Assembly: GCA_039105265.1 (NCBI GenBank)
Contig: JAPFFF010000002.1
Coordinates: 3,410,001 to 3,474,000, forward strand
Reading direction: 5' to 3'
Origin: Tritrichomonas musculus
Lineage: Eukaryota > Parabasalia > Tritrichomonadida > Tritrichomonadidae
Length of the DNA stretch: 64,000 nucleotides
A model generated the notes under the pieces. That model did no database searches. It saw only the letters and a program-made list of their open reading frames with translations, and had not been told where the DNA came from. Position 1 is the first letter of the stretch. Each line of letters starts with the position of its first letter. This document shows, one piece after another, positions 39,150-48,318 of the stretch. The position numbers and the translations under genes are program-made.

Positions 39150-39477
39150 AATCATAATTTGGATAATTTGTTAATTGATAACGCCAAAAAAGTCTGTTCA
39201 TTATTATTATTTTTTACAGTAGTGTTTATTCTGTGAAAAATGTGGAAATATTACCGTTTAAAACATAGAATTAAATTATTAGAATATTAAAAAAAACTGT
39301 TATTTTTTAATTGTTCCTAACATGAAGCATTCTGTACATTCAAAATTTTAAGCGCGAGCAAAAGGAAATAATTTATTTTTAAACCCTAATATTTATCATC
39401 AATTATTCCTTTATTATTTGATTGATAGTAAAACGTAAATTAAATTTCAGAATAATCAATATTTAGTAAAAACATAT
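39150..39477. other. Convergent spacer with a CAGTAGTG end
   Basis: CAGTAGTG directly follows TA at 39,215-39,216, like the repeat ends at 5549 and 62,866, but the inner sequence (TTTATTCTGTG) differs and no mate is seen. It may be chance or another family member. Confidence 0.35.
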
Positions 39478-40920
39478 TTAAAATATTTTTGGTTTACAAA
39501 TTTCTTCAAAATATGTTGTCTTGTATCTTCCCTTGTTTGAATTTGTCGCATCAAGATCAAAATGACTCTGTTTAAAGTAAGTCCCATCAATTTTGCTTGG
39601 CCTATAATAGCCAATTTTTTCTTTTTCATCTGGATCAGTTGGAGATTCTGCAAATTGGCTCCAAGAGCCGCCTTGAGCAAAACCTGTGCCTTTTAGCAAA
39701 TGAAGATTTGTGCACATTGAAGCAGGTCTACCTTTGCCAGCCATCCTATTTGCAGCTTGACTAGTCGTTAGGTAGTTAGTAGAATCGCCTCCAAGATATA
39801 AATTATCTTTTCTTGCATTAACAAAATCATCATATCTAGCCTTTTGTTTTCTATCAAAATTGCCCAAAAGATCGCCAGAGGTTGTATTAAACGTCATCTG
39901 GCCATTTCCTCTAAAAACAATATTACTTTCCTGCAAGTTTATTGTTTCTTGTTTAGGTACTTCTGTCGCAACTGCAAATTTGTTACGTTCCCATTTGTTT
40001 TGGTCATGTCCAGTATCCCAATGTGTTTTTCGAAGATCATTTTGATCAATGATATTTGGTACTATCTTATGATTTTGAAAGTCCGATCTATTTGTAGTTT
40101 CCCATTTACCAGCTTGATCGCCATGATCGCTGAGAACTGCACAAGGAGGAGCTTTGAATGACTCTGGTCTAGGTCCACCTTTTTGCCCTGCTTTAAGTCC
40201 AGCATCCATAGTTGTTGAATAATCAAGTTTATCATATCCTATATCAAAATGCTTATGAAGTACTTCTGGTTTTTCTGGATCAATTGTTGATGGAAAAGAA
40301 TCTTTTTTAGTCATTTGTTTTGTGTGAGGTCCAAGTCCTGCATTTTTATCAAATTCAATATGTGATTTTTGAAGAGAATTGTTAACAATATTAGCTCTTT
40401 CGCCATAAACTTTTTTGAAGTTCTTGGAATAATCAGTTTCATAGCTGTTGTCATCATCTCCAAAGAAAAAGTGTGCTTTATGGCCATCAGCAGCTCTTTC
40501 CTTAGCAAGAGAATTATCATATGCTGGGCGATTATTAACAGCCTCTTCCATTGCTAAATGAGCAGCAGTGTCCATAGGGCCTGCGTTATCGTGCGGCATG
40601 AAATCTGATTCTGGAATGGGTTTTGCTATCTCAGGTATTGCTGTTTTGTCTAATTTTCTGTTAAAAAAATGTCCATAATTTGAATTTGTCATTTCTTCAT
40701 GAGTTGGAGCAAGATTTCCACCTCCTAAGAAAATTCCTGTTTTTGGTGGCCCGAATGCACGGCGAGTCCCAAGTGGGTAGCGAATATATGAATCGTTATA
40801 TAAAGTATTATATGTGCTTTCGGTTTCTTTTTGAGGAATTGAATCAATATAGCATTTTGTTTTTATTTCAGTAGTGTCATCACGTCTTTCAATCGGTCGG
40901 AACTTATATCGTGTTTCCAT
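39478..40920 (-). CDS. Probable axonemal/flagellar protein (SAXO/MIP-like)
   Basis: A 480-aa frame from ATG 40,920. It has few hydrophobic segments and short recurring motifs of the form (S/T/K)H(F/W/I)(D/E)(L/T/I/F)G/D, for example KSHIEFDKNAGLG, HKHFDIGYDKLDY, KTHWDTGHDQNKW and QSHFDLDATNSNKGRY. They are separated by 50-100 residues with Gly/Asn/Pro-rich linkers. Evenly spaced aromatic-glycine motifs are typical of microtubule-inner and axoneme-stabilising proteins, so a role in the flagellar or cytoskeletal microtubules is likely. This is a pattern-based inference, without a named family. Confidence 0.7.
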   Translation of the reverse strand: METRYKFRPIERRDDTTEIKTKCYIDSIPQKETESTYNTLYNDSYIRYPLGTRRAFGPPKTGIFLGGGNLAPTHEEMTNSNYGHFFNRKLDKTAIPEIAKPIPESDFMPHDNAGPMDTAAHLAMEEAVNNRPAYDNSLAKERAADGHKAHFFFGDDDNSYETDYSKNFKKVYGERANIVNNSLQKSHIEFDKNAGLGPHTKQMTKKDSFPSTIDPEKPEVLHKHFDIGYDKLDYSTTMDAGLKAGQKGGPRPESFKAPPCAVLSDHGDQAGKWETTNRSDFQNHKIVPNIIDQNDLRKTHWDTGHDQNKWERNKFAVATEVPKQETINLQESNIVFRGNGQMTFNTTSGDLLGNFDRKQKARYDDFVNARKDNLYLGGDSTNYLTTSQAANRMAGKGRPASMCTNLHLLKGTGFAQGGSWSQFAESPTDPDEKEKIGYYRPSKIDGTYFKQSHFDLDATNSNKGRYKTTYFEEICKPKIF

Positions 40921-41521
40921 TTTGTTTATAATATAAAAATATAATAACGTATTAATTGAAAAAGTTTGTTGATTGAATAATAATAACTCGTTATTGTTTT
41001 AAGAAAGATTTGTGATATAATTTGGTCTTTTTTTTGGTTTATTATTTGTATGGTATTTACTCCTATACTTGATTAATAATATATCTTAAAAGCAAATTTG
41101 TTTTGTTCGTAATGTTTTTAGAATGCAAAAACTATTTAAATTTTAGATTTAATTAGATGAATTTTATTATCAGCAATGTTCTCATCGTTTGTCTCAAATG
41201 ATTACTCAAGTAAGGCATATATTGTTAAAAAAAAAAAAATTAAAAAAAAAAGTATATTTTTAAACAATTTTATTGGTTATAGAAATTCTTCAGGTGGATA
41301 TCTGATTTCTAAACTTCTATATGGTTATTTTGTAATCAGATATGAATTTTTCTTAATGTTGATTGCCGCAATGATATTAATAAAAAACTAAAAACTGTAT
41401 TATAATCAAGTTAAAAACAAAAATAAAACCAAAATTTGCTAAATTTGTTCAATTTGAAAAATTGCCAAAATTTGTCAAATAAATCAAATTTGAGCAGCGA
41501 AATTTTTCTAAATTTGATTAA
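40921..41521. other. AT-rich intergenic region
   Basis: A 71-codon + frame at 41,176-41,391 has simple Lys/Ile/Phe composition and no family. A cluster of AAATTTG phrases occurs at 41,440-41,500. No gene is called. Confidence 0.5.
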
Positions 41522-42562
41522 TTAAGCTGAACACATTTTTCGAATAGGTGGAGATAATGAATCAAAAAAAGGATGTTTCATTGCTTCTTGGATTGTAATT
41601 CTTTTATCTGGTTCAAATATTAACATTTTTTCAATTAAGTCGATCAATTCCAAATCATCTGTTTGAAGTTCTTCTCTTAAGTCTTTTTTGGGATAAATTG
41701 GAAAACTAACATCATTACTAATAACTTTGTATAAATTGCTATCAGTTTTATCATTATGAACAATGCTTACTACATTCATAGTAAATGATACATCTTTTGG
41801 TTTGTTGGTTTCCTCGTCCATTTCATAAATAGCGTTTCTCATTAACTGTTGGCATTGCCCTTGTATCGGTGTTCCGAGGATTTTGAAAATTTTATGAAGT
41901 TGGTCAACATCAGAATCCCCTTCAAACAAAGGAGTGCCTTTACACATTTCAGCAATAATGCATCCAGCACTCCATACATCAATTGGGAGACCATATATTG
42001 GAGCCCCTAAGAGAAGTTCAGGCGCTCTATACCATTGACTTACAACATTGGCACTGTATTGGCGCATCGGTATATCAAAATGCCTTGCGAGACCAAAATC
42101 GCAAATCTTCAGATACCCTTCTTTATTCAATAATATATTATCTGGTTTAATATCACGATGCAATATTCGATGTGTATGAAGGCAGTTGATTCCAGCGAGC
42201 ATTTGGAAAGCGTATGATCGGAGAAGTTTCATCTGTATCCTGTTTTTGGTGTGTCTGAGGAAAAAGCGTAGGTCATATTCGAGATATTCAAAAACTAAAG
42301 TTAAAGATGTTGAATTAATTATGACATCTTCGAGTTTAACGAGGTTTGGATGTGAAACAGAACGAAGAATTGACATTTCTCTAAGTGTAGTTGGGGGAAT
42401 ACCGTCTTCTTCTTGCTCTAATTTCATAATTTTGAGAGCAACTATTTTTGACGTAATTTGATCTTCTGCCTTAAAAACAATGCCATATGTCCCTTCACCA
42501 CGTTTCTCTAAACGTCTATATCGAACAGATGAAGCTTCATCCTGCTTTGGAGGATTCGACAT
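41522..42562 (-). CDS. CDK-like (CMGC) protein kinase
   Basis: A 346-aa frame from ATG 42,562. Gly loop GEGTYGIVFKAED, AVAK-type lysine in VALKIMKL, helix C region GIPPTTLREMS (the PSTAIRE position), catalytic HRDIKPDN, DFGLARHF, and T-loop MRQYSANVVSQWYRAPE. The activation residue usual in CDKs (Thr) is Ser here. The C-lobe contains the CMGC insert region and an extra loop of about 45 residues (QQLMRNAIYEMDEETNKPKD onward) before LIDLIEKMLIFEPDKR. It is probably a cyclin-dependent kinase controlling cell cycle or transcription. The PPTTLRE helix does not match the classical CDK1 sequence, so the partner is open. Confidence 0.93.
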   Translation of the reverse strand: MSNPPKQDEASSVRYRRLEKRGEGTYGIVFKAEDQITSKIVALKIMKLEQEEDGIPPTTLREMSILRSVSHPNLVKLEDVIINSTSLTLVFEYLEYDLRFFLRHTKNRIQMKLLRSYAFQMLAGINCLHTHRILHRDIKPDNILLNKEGYLKICDFGLARHFDIPMRQYSANVVSQWYRAPELLLGAPIYGLPIDVWSAGCIIAEMCKGTPLFEGDSDVDQLHKIFKILGTPIQGQCQQLMRNAIYEMDEETNKPKDVSFTMNVVSIVHNDKTDSNLYKVISNDVSFPIYPKKDLREELQTDDLELIDLIEKMLIFEPDKRITIQEAMKHPFFDSLSPPIRKMCSA

Positions 42563-43444
42563 TCAGATTCCACTCAAATTTTTCATATCAAATATCCTCC
42601 TTTTAATTGAATATGATTTCACTTTTTTTATTTAAAAAATTATCTTTTCTGGATAAAACATAATCAATTTTTGATTGAAAGGATTTTTTTTAAGCTTTGG
42701 TTTAAGCTGATGATATCGAGTGATTTTTTGGTAAAAATTTTGAAATCAACAAAAAAAATTATTTATTTCAAATAAATAGGGCAGAAAATTTTCCAAAAGG
42801 AGCAATTTTAGAATATATACTAATCGTTATTTTTAGAAACTTAAAAATAATATCTTTTCTTTTCTATTAATTATTAAATTTAGAATTTTATTGAGAAATT
42901 TAGCATAAATAAAAAGATATTTATAAAATATCATTTTGAAAGCATAAACTAAAGAAAAACTTAACGTGAGAATAAATGACCAATCCAATTATTTAGACAT
43001 ATGGGAAACATTTGATGACTTTTTAATAGTAAGATTGATTAAAAAACTGAGGAGGATTCTGAAATAAGAATATTGAAATTAGATTAACCAATATAAAAAA
43101 AAATCTTAGTATCTTTTTACCTTTTAGTTTTGCTGTAATAAAATAAAGATTGTTATCTACTTGTTTAATATAATTTTTAAGATAATTCAATTTCTTATTT
43201 ATTTGATTATTTCACTTTTAATATTCAATTTTCAAAATGTGAAATGATTTTGAATACTTCCAAAATTAGATTAAACTTTTTCTTAAAATAACGATCAAAA
43301 GCACATAACTTCTACCCATTTTATCTTTTTTTGTTGGAAGGCATCTTAAATGATAAATTATTTTGGAAAAAAAAAATATGTGTACAAGACAAAAGAAAAA
43401 AAAAAAAGAAAAAAAATTAACAAAATCCTATAAAAATTTATCAA
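42563..43444. other. AT-rich intergenic region
   Basis: Between the CDK start and the MBF1 stop. It is T/A-rich with A-runs near 43,368 and 43,396-43,420. No gene was recognised. Confidence 0.5.
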
Positions 43445-43819
43445 TCAATGCTTCTTCTTTGCTGGTTTATCACGAAGAGGTCCACCAAGGATCTGTTCCA
43501 GTCGGCTGATAAGTTTTCCATCAGGAATTGCTTTACCGTTTTCATAATCGCGAATAACATCAACTTTAACGCTAGCTCGTTGAGCTAATTCCTTTTGAGT
43601 CATTTCTTTTTGTGAACGTAGTGTTTTAATTCTGTTTGCTAAATCCATACCGCTTCTTTCGACTTCAAAACATTCTGTATTATTATCGATCTCATTCATT
43701 CTTCTTGTTGCTGCATCAGGACGATTAATTGGTTTTCCTGCAGCTGCTCTTGCAGCATTACTTCCAGGAGGGGGTGCTTTCTTAACGTATGTTCTTGGAT
43801 CGTAGAATTGATCTGCCAT
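43445..43819 (-). CDS. MBF1: Multiprotein bridging factor 1
   Basis: A 124-aa frame. The start ATG at 43,819 (MADQFYDPRTYVKKAPPPGS) is chosen over the longer open frame to 43,885 because it gives the family length and start. The C-terminal half is a Cro/C1-type helix-turn-helix (LANRIKTLRSQKEMTQKELA ... VIRDYENGKAIPDGKLISRL) ending LGGPLRDKPAKKKH, diagnostic of MBF1, the conserved eukaryote/archaea coactivator that links gene-specific factors to TBP and also binds ribosomes. The upstream TCACA fits a trichomonad initiator. Confidence 0.95.
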   Translation of the reverse strand: MADQFYDPRTYVKKAPPPGSNAARAAAGKPINRPDAATRRMNEIDNNTECFEVERSGMDLANRIKTLRSQKEMTQKELAQRASVKVDVIRDYENGKAIPDGKLISRLEQILGGPLRDKPAKKKH

Positions 43820-43826
43820 TTTTTCT

Positions 43827-43831
43827 TGTGA
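43827..43831 (-). promoter_or_regulatory. Inr-like TCACA
   Basis: Minus-strand TCACA with its A 10 bases upstream of the MBF1 ATG. It matches TCAYW and has the same spacing as at 38,250. Confidence 0.45.
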
Positions 43832-44756
43832 AGTTAAAAAATTTTCAAAATTGAAAATTTTAAGTTGCTCAAAGAATTTGATCAAACTATATCGTTCAAC
43901 CGTCCATAAACAATAAAGAATGATTTGAATAATTTTTACATAACTCTATTTTTTTATAATTAAATTGTTTTAAAAATAAATTATGCTAATTTATTTATTT
44001 TTAAAAAAAAACGAAAAAAATTACGTTTATTTTTATTTTTCAATTAATATCTTATCATAAGATTCTTATGTCAAGCTAATTAATTTTTATAATGTATATA
44101 CATTCAAATGGCATATTTTCTTATATTTATTAAATATATAGAGAATTGAAATTAATATTTAAATATTATTTTATAACTAATAAAATATTATATTAATTAT
44201 TTATTGAGATATTTTATTTGAGGTTGATAAATGATATTATCAGAATATTGAGAAAATTATTTTATTGAATTTAAAAATAATCTTTTTATTATCTCGGATA
44301 ATAAATATAATATTTGGATAAACATTATGTTAATTATATTATATAGTATAAATATCTTCATTATTGTATTAATGAAATTACCAAATGTTAAAAACAATAT
44401 TAAAATTACAATATTGTATTAAATCGTCACTTTTTCAATCGGAAACATTAATTATTTATTTATCTCAACTAAAAAAGAATTTATTGAAATAAAAAATAAA
44501 TAAATAGAAATTATTTATTGTATTAATTAAAATAATTTATAAAAAATCTGAAAAATTCATTATAAGACTGAAGAGAGATATATTCTTCTTGTTTCTCTCT
44601 TTCAAGTGAAATGTAAAGTCAAATATAAAACGATAATCCACTTAATAACGATTTTATTTTCAATTCTTCTCAAAAAGAGGATAAAAATGGATTATCGTTA
44701 AATATTAACAAAAAATCAAAAAATATAAAAGTATTATAAAAAAAAAATCTATTTTT
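43832..44756. other. AT-rich region with a 12-bp inverted repeat
   Basis: No gene. AACGATAATCCA (44,629-44,640) and TGGATTATCGTT (44,688-44,699) are inverted with a 47-base spacer. They lie just outside the transposase relic, so they may be part of its end. The right arm includes TATCGTTA, the complement of the trichomonad Myb element TAACGATA. Confidence 0.5.
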
Positions 44757-45222
44757 TTAATATTTTGTAGGAAATCCTTCATTTTCAATGACGGCCTGAA
44801 GACGAGAAGGAACTGAATCAATTAATTTGTGAATCAACGCAATATCAAAGTTTTCCCAAACATCAAAAATACATTCAATCAATTGTTCTTCGGTTTTTGG
44901 ATTTAATTCTTCGATCCTTCTTTTAAGTATACTCAAGAGATTCTCGATTGGATTAATGTCTGGAGAGTTGCTTGGCCAAACCTCCAGGACATTACAATAA
45001 TCTTTGAGGTAGCTGATTGTTGATTCAGCGGTGTGTGAAGTGGCTCCGTCTTGCATTAAGGTCCATTGAAAAGGGCCATATGCTTCGTTCATTCCTAATA
45101 TCAAACCGCTATCATCAATACATTCGTCTACATATGAATCAGCATTGATCGATCCTTTTATTGCAATCAATGGTGTACAGTATTTTTTTGATATTCCTCC
45201 CAAAGTAGTAAGCATAAGGAGT
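44757..45222 (-). pseudogene. Tc1-like transposase relic, C-terminal catalytic part
   Basis: The minus-strand frame ends at 44,757 and reads TTLGGISKKYCTPLIAIKGS, LMQDGATSHTAEST (second catalytic Asp) and WPSNSPDINPIENLLSILKR (third catalytic Glu). Thirty-four residues separate the Asp and Glu, so this is the DD34E class of Tc1 elements. The N-terminal DNA-binding region and first Asp are missing: the frame runs into a 32-bp direct repeat (45,223-45,254) that marks an insertion. A possible continuation lies beyond 52,450, where the same frame reads KKFTNDSSPQNSQI and then meets stops. The element is inactive. Confidence 0.85.
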
Positions 45223-45254
45223 GCTACGTGTCTGAGACCCTCCACACATCCTTA
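45223..45254 (+). repeat. 32-bp direct repeat, left copy
   Basis: Begins GCTACGTGTCTGAGACCC and differs from 52,450-52,481 at one base. It marks the left edge of the segment inserted in the Tc1-like transposase. Confidence 0.75.
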
Positions 45255-45474
45255 TGTATTGGGTTTTCGTCCGATTTTGATTTTAAAAGGAATCATGGAC
45301 CTACAAATCTCAAACAGAACCTTTTTGAATAAGTGTCTATAACAACCTCTATTGAAAAACATTTAATTTTTTATCAACATCGAAATATGGACTACGTCGA
45401 TAGTGATTATGATTCAGATCTAGAAAAACTTTGTATCGAAGTGACAGAGTACTCGGGTCATTATTTTGAAGCAG

Positions 45475-46612
45475 AGTAGTGATAGTGTATCAATAATCGG
45501 GGTCAGATAGAATCCACTTAAAACGCCTATAAATGGCCCATTTTTGGGCCCATATTCGGGTTAAAATTCAAAATCCACATATGGGACCCATACCGCATAC
45601 TACCCCAAAACGCCTTTAAAACGCCCATATTCGGGCCCATACAAATTCCGAAAATAGGCCGCATATGGCCCACCTATGGACCACCTATGGGACCACATAT
45701 GGGACCACCTATGGACCACTTATGGAACGTTCCGATGGCGACACAGACCGATGGGACAGACCAGATGAATTCCAAAAATAACGCGATTCTCGAATCAATC
45801 CAATTTTTTATCCAGTTAGAAATGAATTCAACCACTGTTGCCATGCCACAACTCTCCACTGTCGAAGCTAATGGTGTCAAACTCGATTACCTCGAACACG
45901 TCATCCTCAAGAAATACCCCCAATGGAAATCCCTTGCATTCGACTACCACAACGACGATGATTTCATGGACGATCTCATAAGCGGGTATATACCCCACAA
46001 ATCTACACGCAAGGAATCTACCAAATATAAATTTATCCATTAAATTATTTGGATAAGCCTTATATGGAGCTACTTGGAAAGCCACTTGGAAAGCCATTTT
46101 GGGAGACTGCATATGGAGCTATTTGGGAATCCGCATATGGAGCCTTATATGGAGCCACATGCAAAGCCATTTGGAAAGCCATTTTGGGAATCCGCTTATG
46201 GAGACACATATGGAGCCTTATATGGAGCTACTTGGATAAGCCACATGGAAATCCACTTGGAAAGCCATTTTGGGAGACTGCATATGGAGCCACTTGGAAA
46301 GCCATTTTGGGAATCCGCATATGGAGCCTTATATGGAGCTATTATGGGAACAACCATCTAGTGTCCCGAGGATTTACATAAACTGTCCACTAAATATTGG
46401 GTGTACGGGATTTCCCGCAAACCACTTAGGAAAGCCACTTGGGAGAGCCACTTGGAAAGCCACTTGGAAAGCTATTATGGGAACAACCATCTAGTGTCCC
46501 GAGGATTTACATAAACTGTCCACTAAATATTGGGTGTACGGGAAAAACCGTAGACCACTTGGAAAGCCATATATGGAGCTACTTGGGAAGCTACTTGGGA
46601 ATCCGCATATGG
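45475..46612 (+). repeat. Left terminal inverted repeat
   Basis: The outer 190 bp are rich in self-complementary CATATGG/TATGGGCCCAT words. The middle includes a short open frame mirrored in the other arm. The inner 550 bp are an array of TATGGAGC and TTGGAAAGCC modules that contains a 72-bp unit twice (46,338-46,409 and 46,471-46,542). Confidence 0.85.
45687..46043 (+). CDS. Small frame inside the left terminal repeat
   Basis: An open frame of 118 codons lies wholly inside the terminal repeat (begins MGPHMGPPMDHLWNVPMATQ). The other arm carries a related 145-codon frame (51,626-52,063, minus) sharing the first 90 or so residues. The shared part (AMPQLSTVEANGVKLDYLEH, KYPQWKSLAFDYHNDDDFMD) has normal protein composition. 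It could be a real but unrecognised element protein, or incidental. Confidence 0.4.
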   Translation: MGPHMGPPMDHLWNVPMATQTDGTDQMNSKNNAILESIQFFIQLEMNSTTVAMPQLSTVEANGVKLDYLEHVILKKYPQWKSLAFDYHNDDDFMDDLISGYIPHKSTRKESTKYKFIH

Positions 46613-46717
46613 CCCATAAATAGCCCATAAATAGCCCACATATGGATCCACAAATGGAGCTATATGGAGCTACTTGGAAAGCCACTTGGAAAGCCAAAAA
46701 TAATTGTACTAGGGATC

Positions 46718-47236
46718 TTATTTTTGCAGCAAATACTTAATATATTTTTGCAATATATTTATGGATTCGACGATATTGTTTTTACTGTAAGTCGCGCGAA
46801 TCTTATCTGCCGCATCTCTCGGTAAATGGTCTATATAGATATCCAAAATCGTGCCGTATATATTAATAGCGTCGTATAGTATCTGGATTACATCGGTTTT
46901 GTCGTAAGATTTAATCGAATTGTGGTATTCGATTGTAATCTTGCCTAGTTGTTCTATATGCTGCTGCTTCTTTTTGGCATTATAGTTTCGCATATATGCA
47001 TTCCAGTGCTCTCTCCTTTTGGCACTCCAATTGTTTTTATATTCTTTAGTATTGTTGGGAGTATTGTTGGAAGTATTGTTGGATTCCCTTGGTCGTACAT
47101 CCATTTGTGGTACATCCATTTGTGGTACATCCATATCTTCCTCCTCTGTGTTATCCGTAGATGGCTCGGTATCCAGTCTCTTCGAGTCTGTATATTTGGT
47201 ATCCAACCTCTTCGAGTCTGTGTATTTGGTATCCAT
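46718..47236 (-). CDS. Element ORF, 172 aa, unknown
   Basis: Begins at ATG 47,236 with short tandem repeats (DTKYTDSKRL twice, MDVPQ twice). A basic Asn/Lys/Arg-rich middle (NWSAKRREHWNAYMRNYNAK) resembling a DNA-binding segment follows, then a helical C-terminus (IIEYHNSIKSYDK-like to YIKYLLQK). No family was recognised. It is co-oriented with the next frame, 51 bases apart, so the two are probably expressed together. Confidence 0.55.
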   Translation of the reverse strand: MDTKYTDSKRLDTKYTDSKRLDTEPSTDNTEEEDMDVPQMDVPQMDVRPRESNNTSNNTPNNTKEYKNNWSAKRREHWNAYMRNYNAKKKQQHIEQLGKITIEYHNSIKSYDKTDVIQILYDAINIYGTILDIYIDHLPRDAADKIRATYSKNNIVESINILQKYIKYLLQK

Positions 47237-47287
47237 TTATTCTGTAATAAAAAGATATTATATAATGCTAATATAAAAATAAATTTA

Positions 47288-47881
47288 TTAGTCGGTGACA
47301 ATAATATAGTGTGTTAACGAGCAAATATTTTTTACGATTTCGTACAGTCTTGCTCTTATGGCATCGAGCTCGATTCCATCCTCGTCGCAATTTTTGGTTT
47401 TATTCTTCTCGATGTAATCCAGTACCGATTGCTGCAGAGCTAATGTGTTATCGATAATATTCTGTGGCAATCTTGGACATAAAACCCTATGCAGTAAAAT
47501 CTCGGTTATCTGCTTACTGTAGACATCCATTTCTACCATATGTAGATAATGTTGCCAATCCGCCATGTACATAAACCTATTTTCTAGATCCCACGCTTTA
47601 TTAAGTTCGGTATGTTCTATATCGTACAATGTTTTTAATAATGGTGTTGGGTGTGGGAAGATACCCAATAGGAATTCTGTATTTCGCGAGCGATCGTCGT
47701 GCGGTAAAATAGTTACCAAATATTTACGACATCCGGTTTGTCGATCCTGGACCATCCATTCTTTAAAGTCCTTGTTGTAGAACATTATATGGTTATCCTT
47801 TTGGATTACATCTTTAATATAATCTCGGACTCCACTTCTATCGAATCTATTGTATCTAGCAATATATGTTTCGAAATCCAT
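47288..47881 (-). CDS. Element ORF, 197 aa, unknown
   Basis: Begins at ATG 47,881 (MDFETYIARYNRFDRSGVRD). It is a compact, mixed alpha/beta-like composition with many Asp/His/Tyr residues (ILPHDDRSRN, IFPHPTPLLK, DWQHYLHMVEMD). No catalytic signature of integrase, protease, ATPase or polymerase is visible. Unknown function; it looks intact. Confidence 0.6.
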   Translation of the reverse strand: MDFETYIARYNRFDRSGVRDYIKDVIQKDNHIMFYNKDFKEWMVQDRQTGCRKYLVTILPHDDRSRNTEFLLGIFPHPTPLLKTLYDIEHTELNKAWDLENRFMYMADWQHYLHMVEMDVYSKQITEILLHRVLCPRLPQNIIDNTLALQQSVLDYIEKNKTKNCDEDGIELDAIRARLYEIVKNICSLTHYIIVTD

Positions 47882-48044
47882 CCTTTAATTGCAAATAAAA
47901 TATATTATATAGTAATAATATTATGGTAACGTAATGGCTCTAGAAATAGCTAGTAACAATATGTTTATATACAAATGCATGTGTTTAAAAATAAAAATAT
48001 ATATTTTCGAACATACATAAATATTATTTTTTATCTCCACATAA

Positions 48045-48305
48045 ATGTTTTCCAAAGATAATGGCAATGCAACACCAGCAGAAACATTTACTTTTAATGG
48101 ATGCACCATCCAGGATTACAACAACTATGTTCTAATTAAAGCTCCATATGGGACGGTATATAAATATTCGACTATTAAAGGAAAATATTGTTTTACATTC
48201 CCTGGCATGTTTCTTAAGAAGTATCGCACCTTATTCTTCGATAGACGAGACAACGACGACATCCTATATTGCATGTCCGTATCCACAGTCCTGGATGGAG
48301 AATAA
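48045..48305 (+). CDS. Element ORF, 86 aa, unknown
   Basis: Begins at ATG 48,045 (MFSKDNGNATPAETFTFNGC). Short, aromatic-rich and beta-strand-like (YVLIKAPYGTVYKYS, YCFTFPGMFLKKY). It lies between the two opposite transcription units of the element. Not recognised; it may be a small structural or regulatory protein, or not expressed. Confidence 0.45.
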   Translation: MFSKDNGNATPAETFTFNGCTIQDYNNYVLIKAPYGTVYKYSTIKGKYCFTFPGMFLKKYRTLFFDRRDNDDILYCMSVSTVLDGE

Positions 48306-48318
48306 AAATAAATTATTT

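Noticed and set aside
41176-41391. 71-codon + frame
   Set aside because: Contains A-run-encoded Lys stretches and no recognisable domain.
46049-46630. Long open frames in the terminal repeats reading MESHLESHFGRLHME and similar
   Set aside because: They are open in several frames at once because the DNA is an array of short GC-containing modules. The peptides are simple repeats without protein-like composition.
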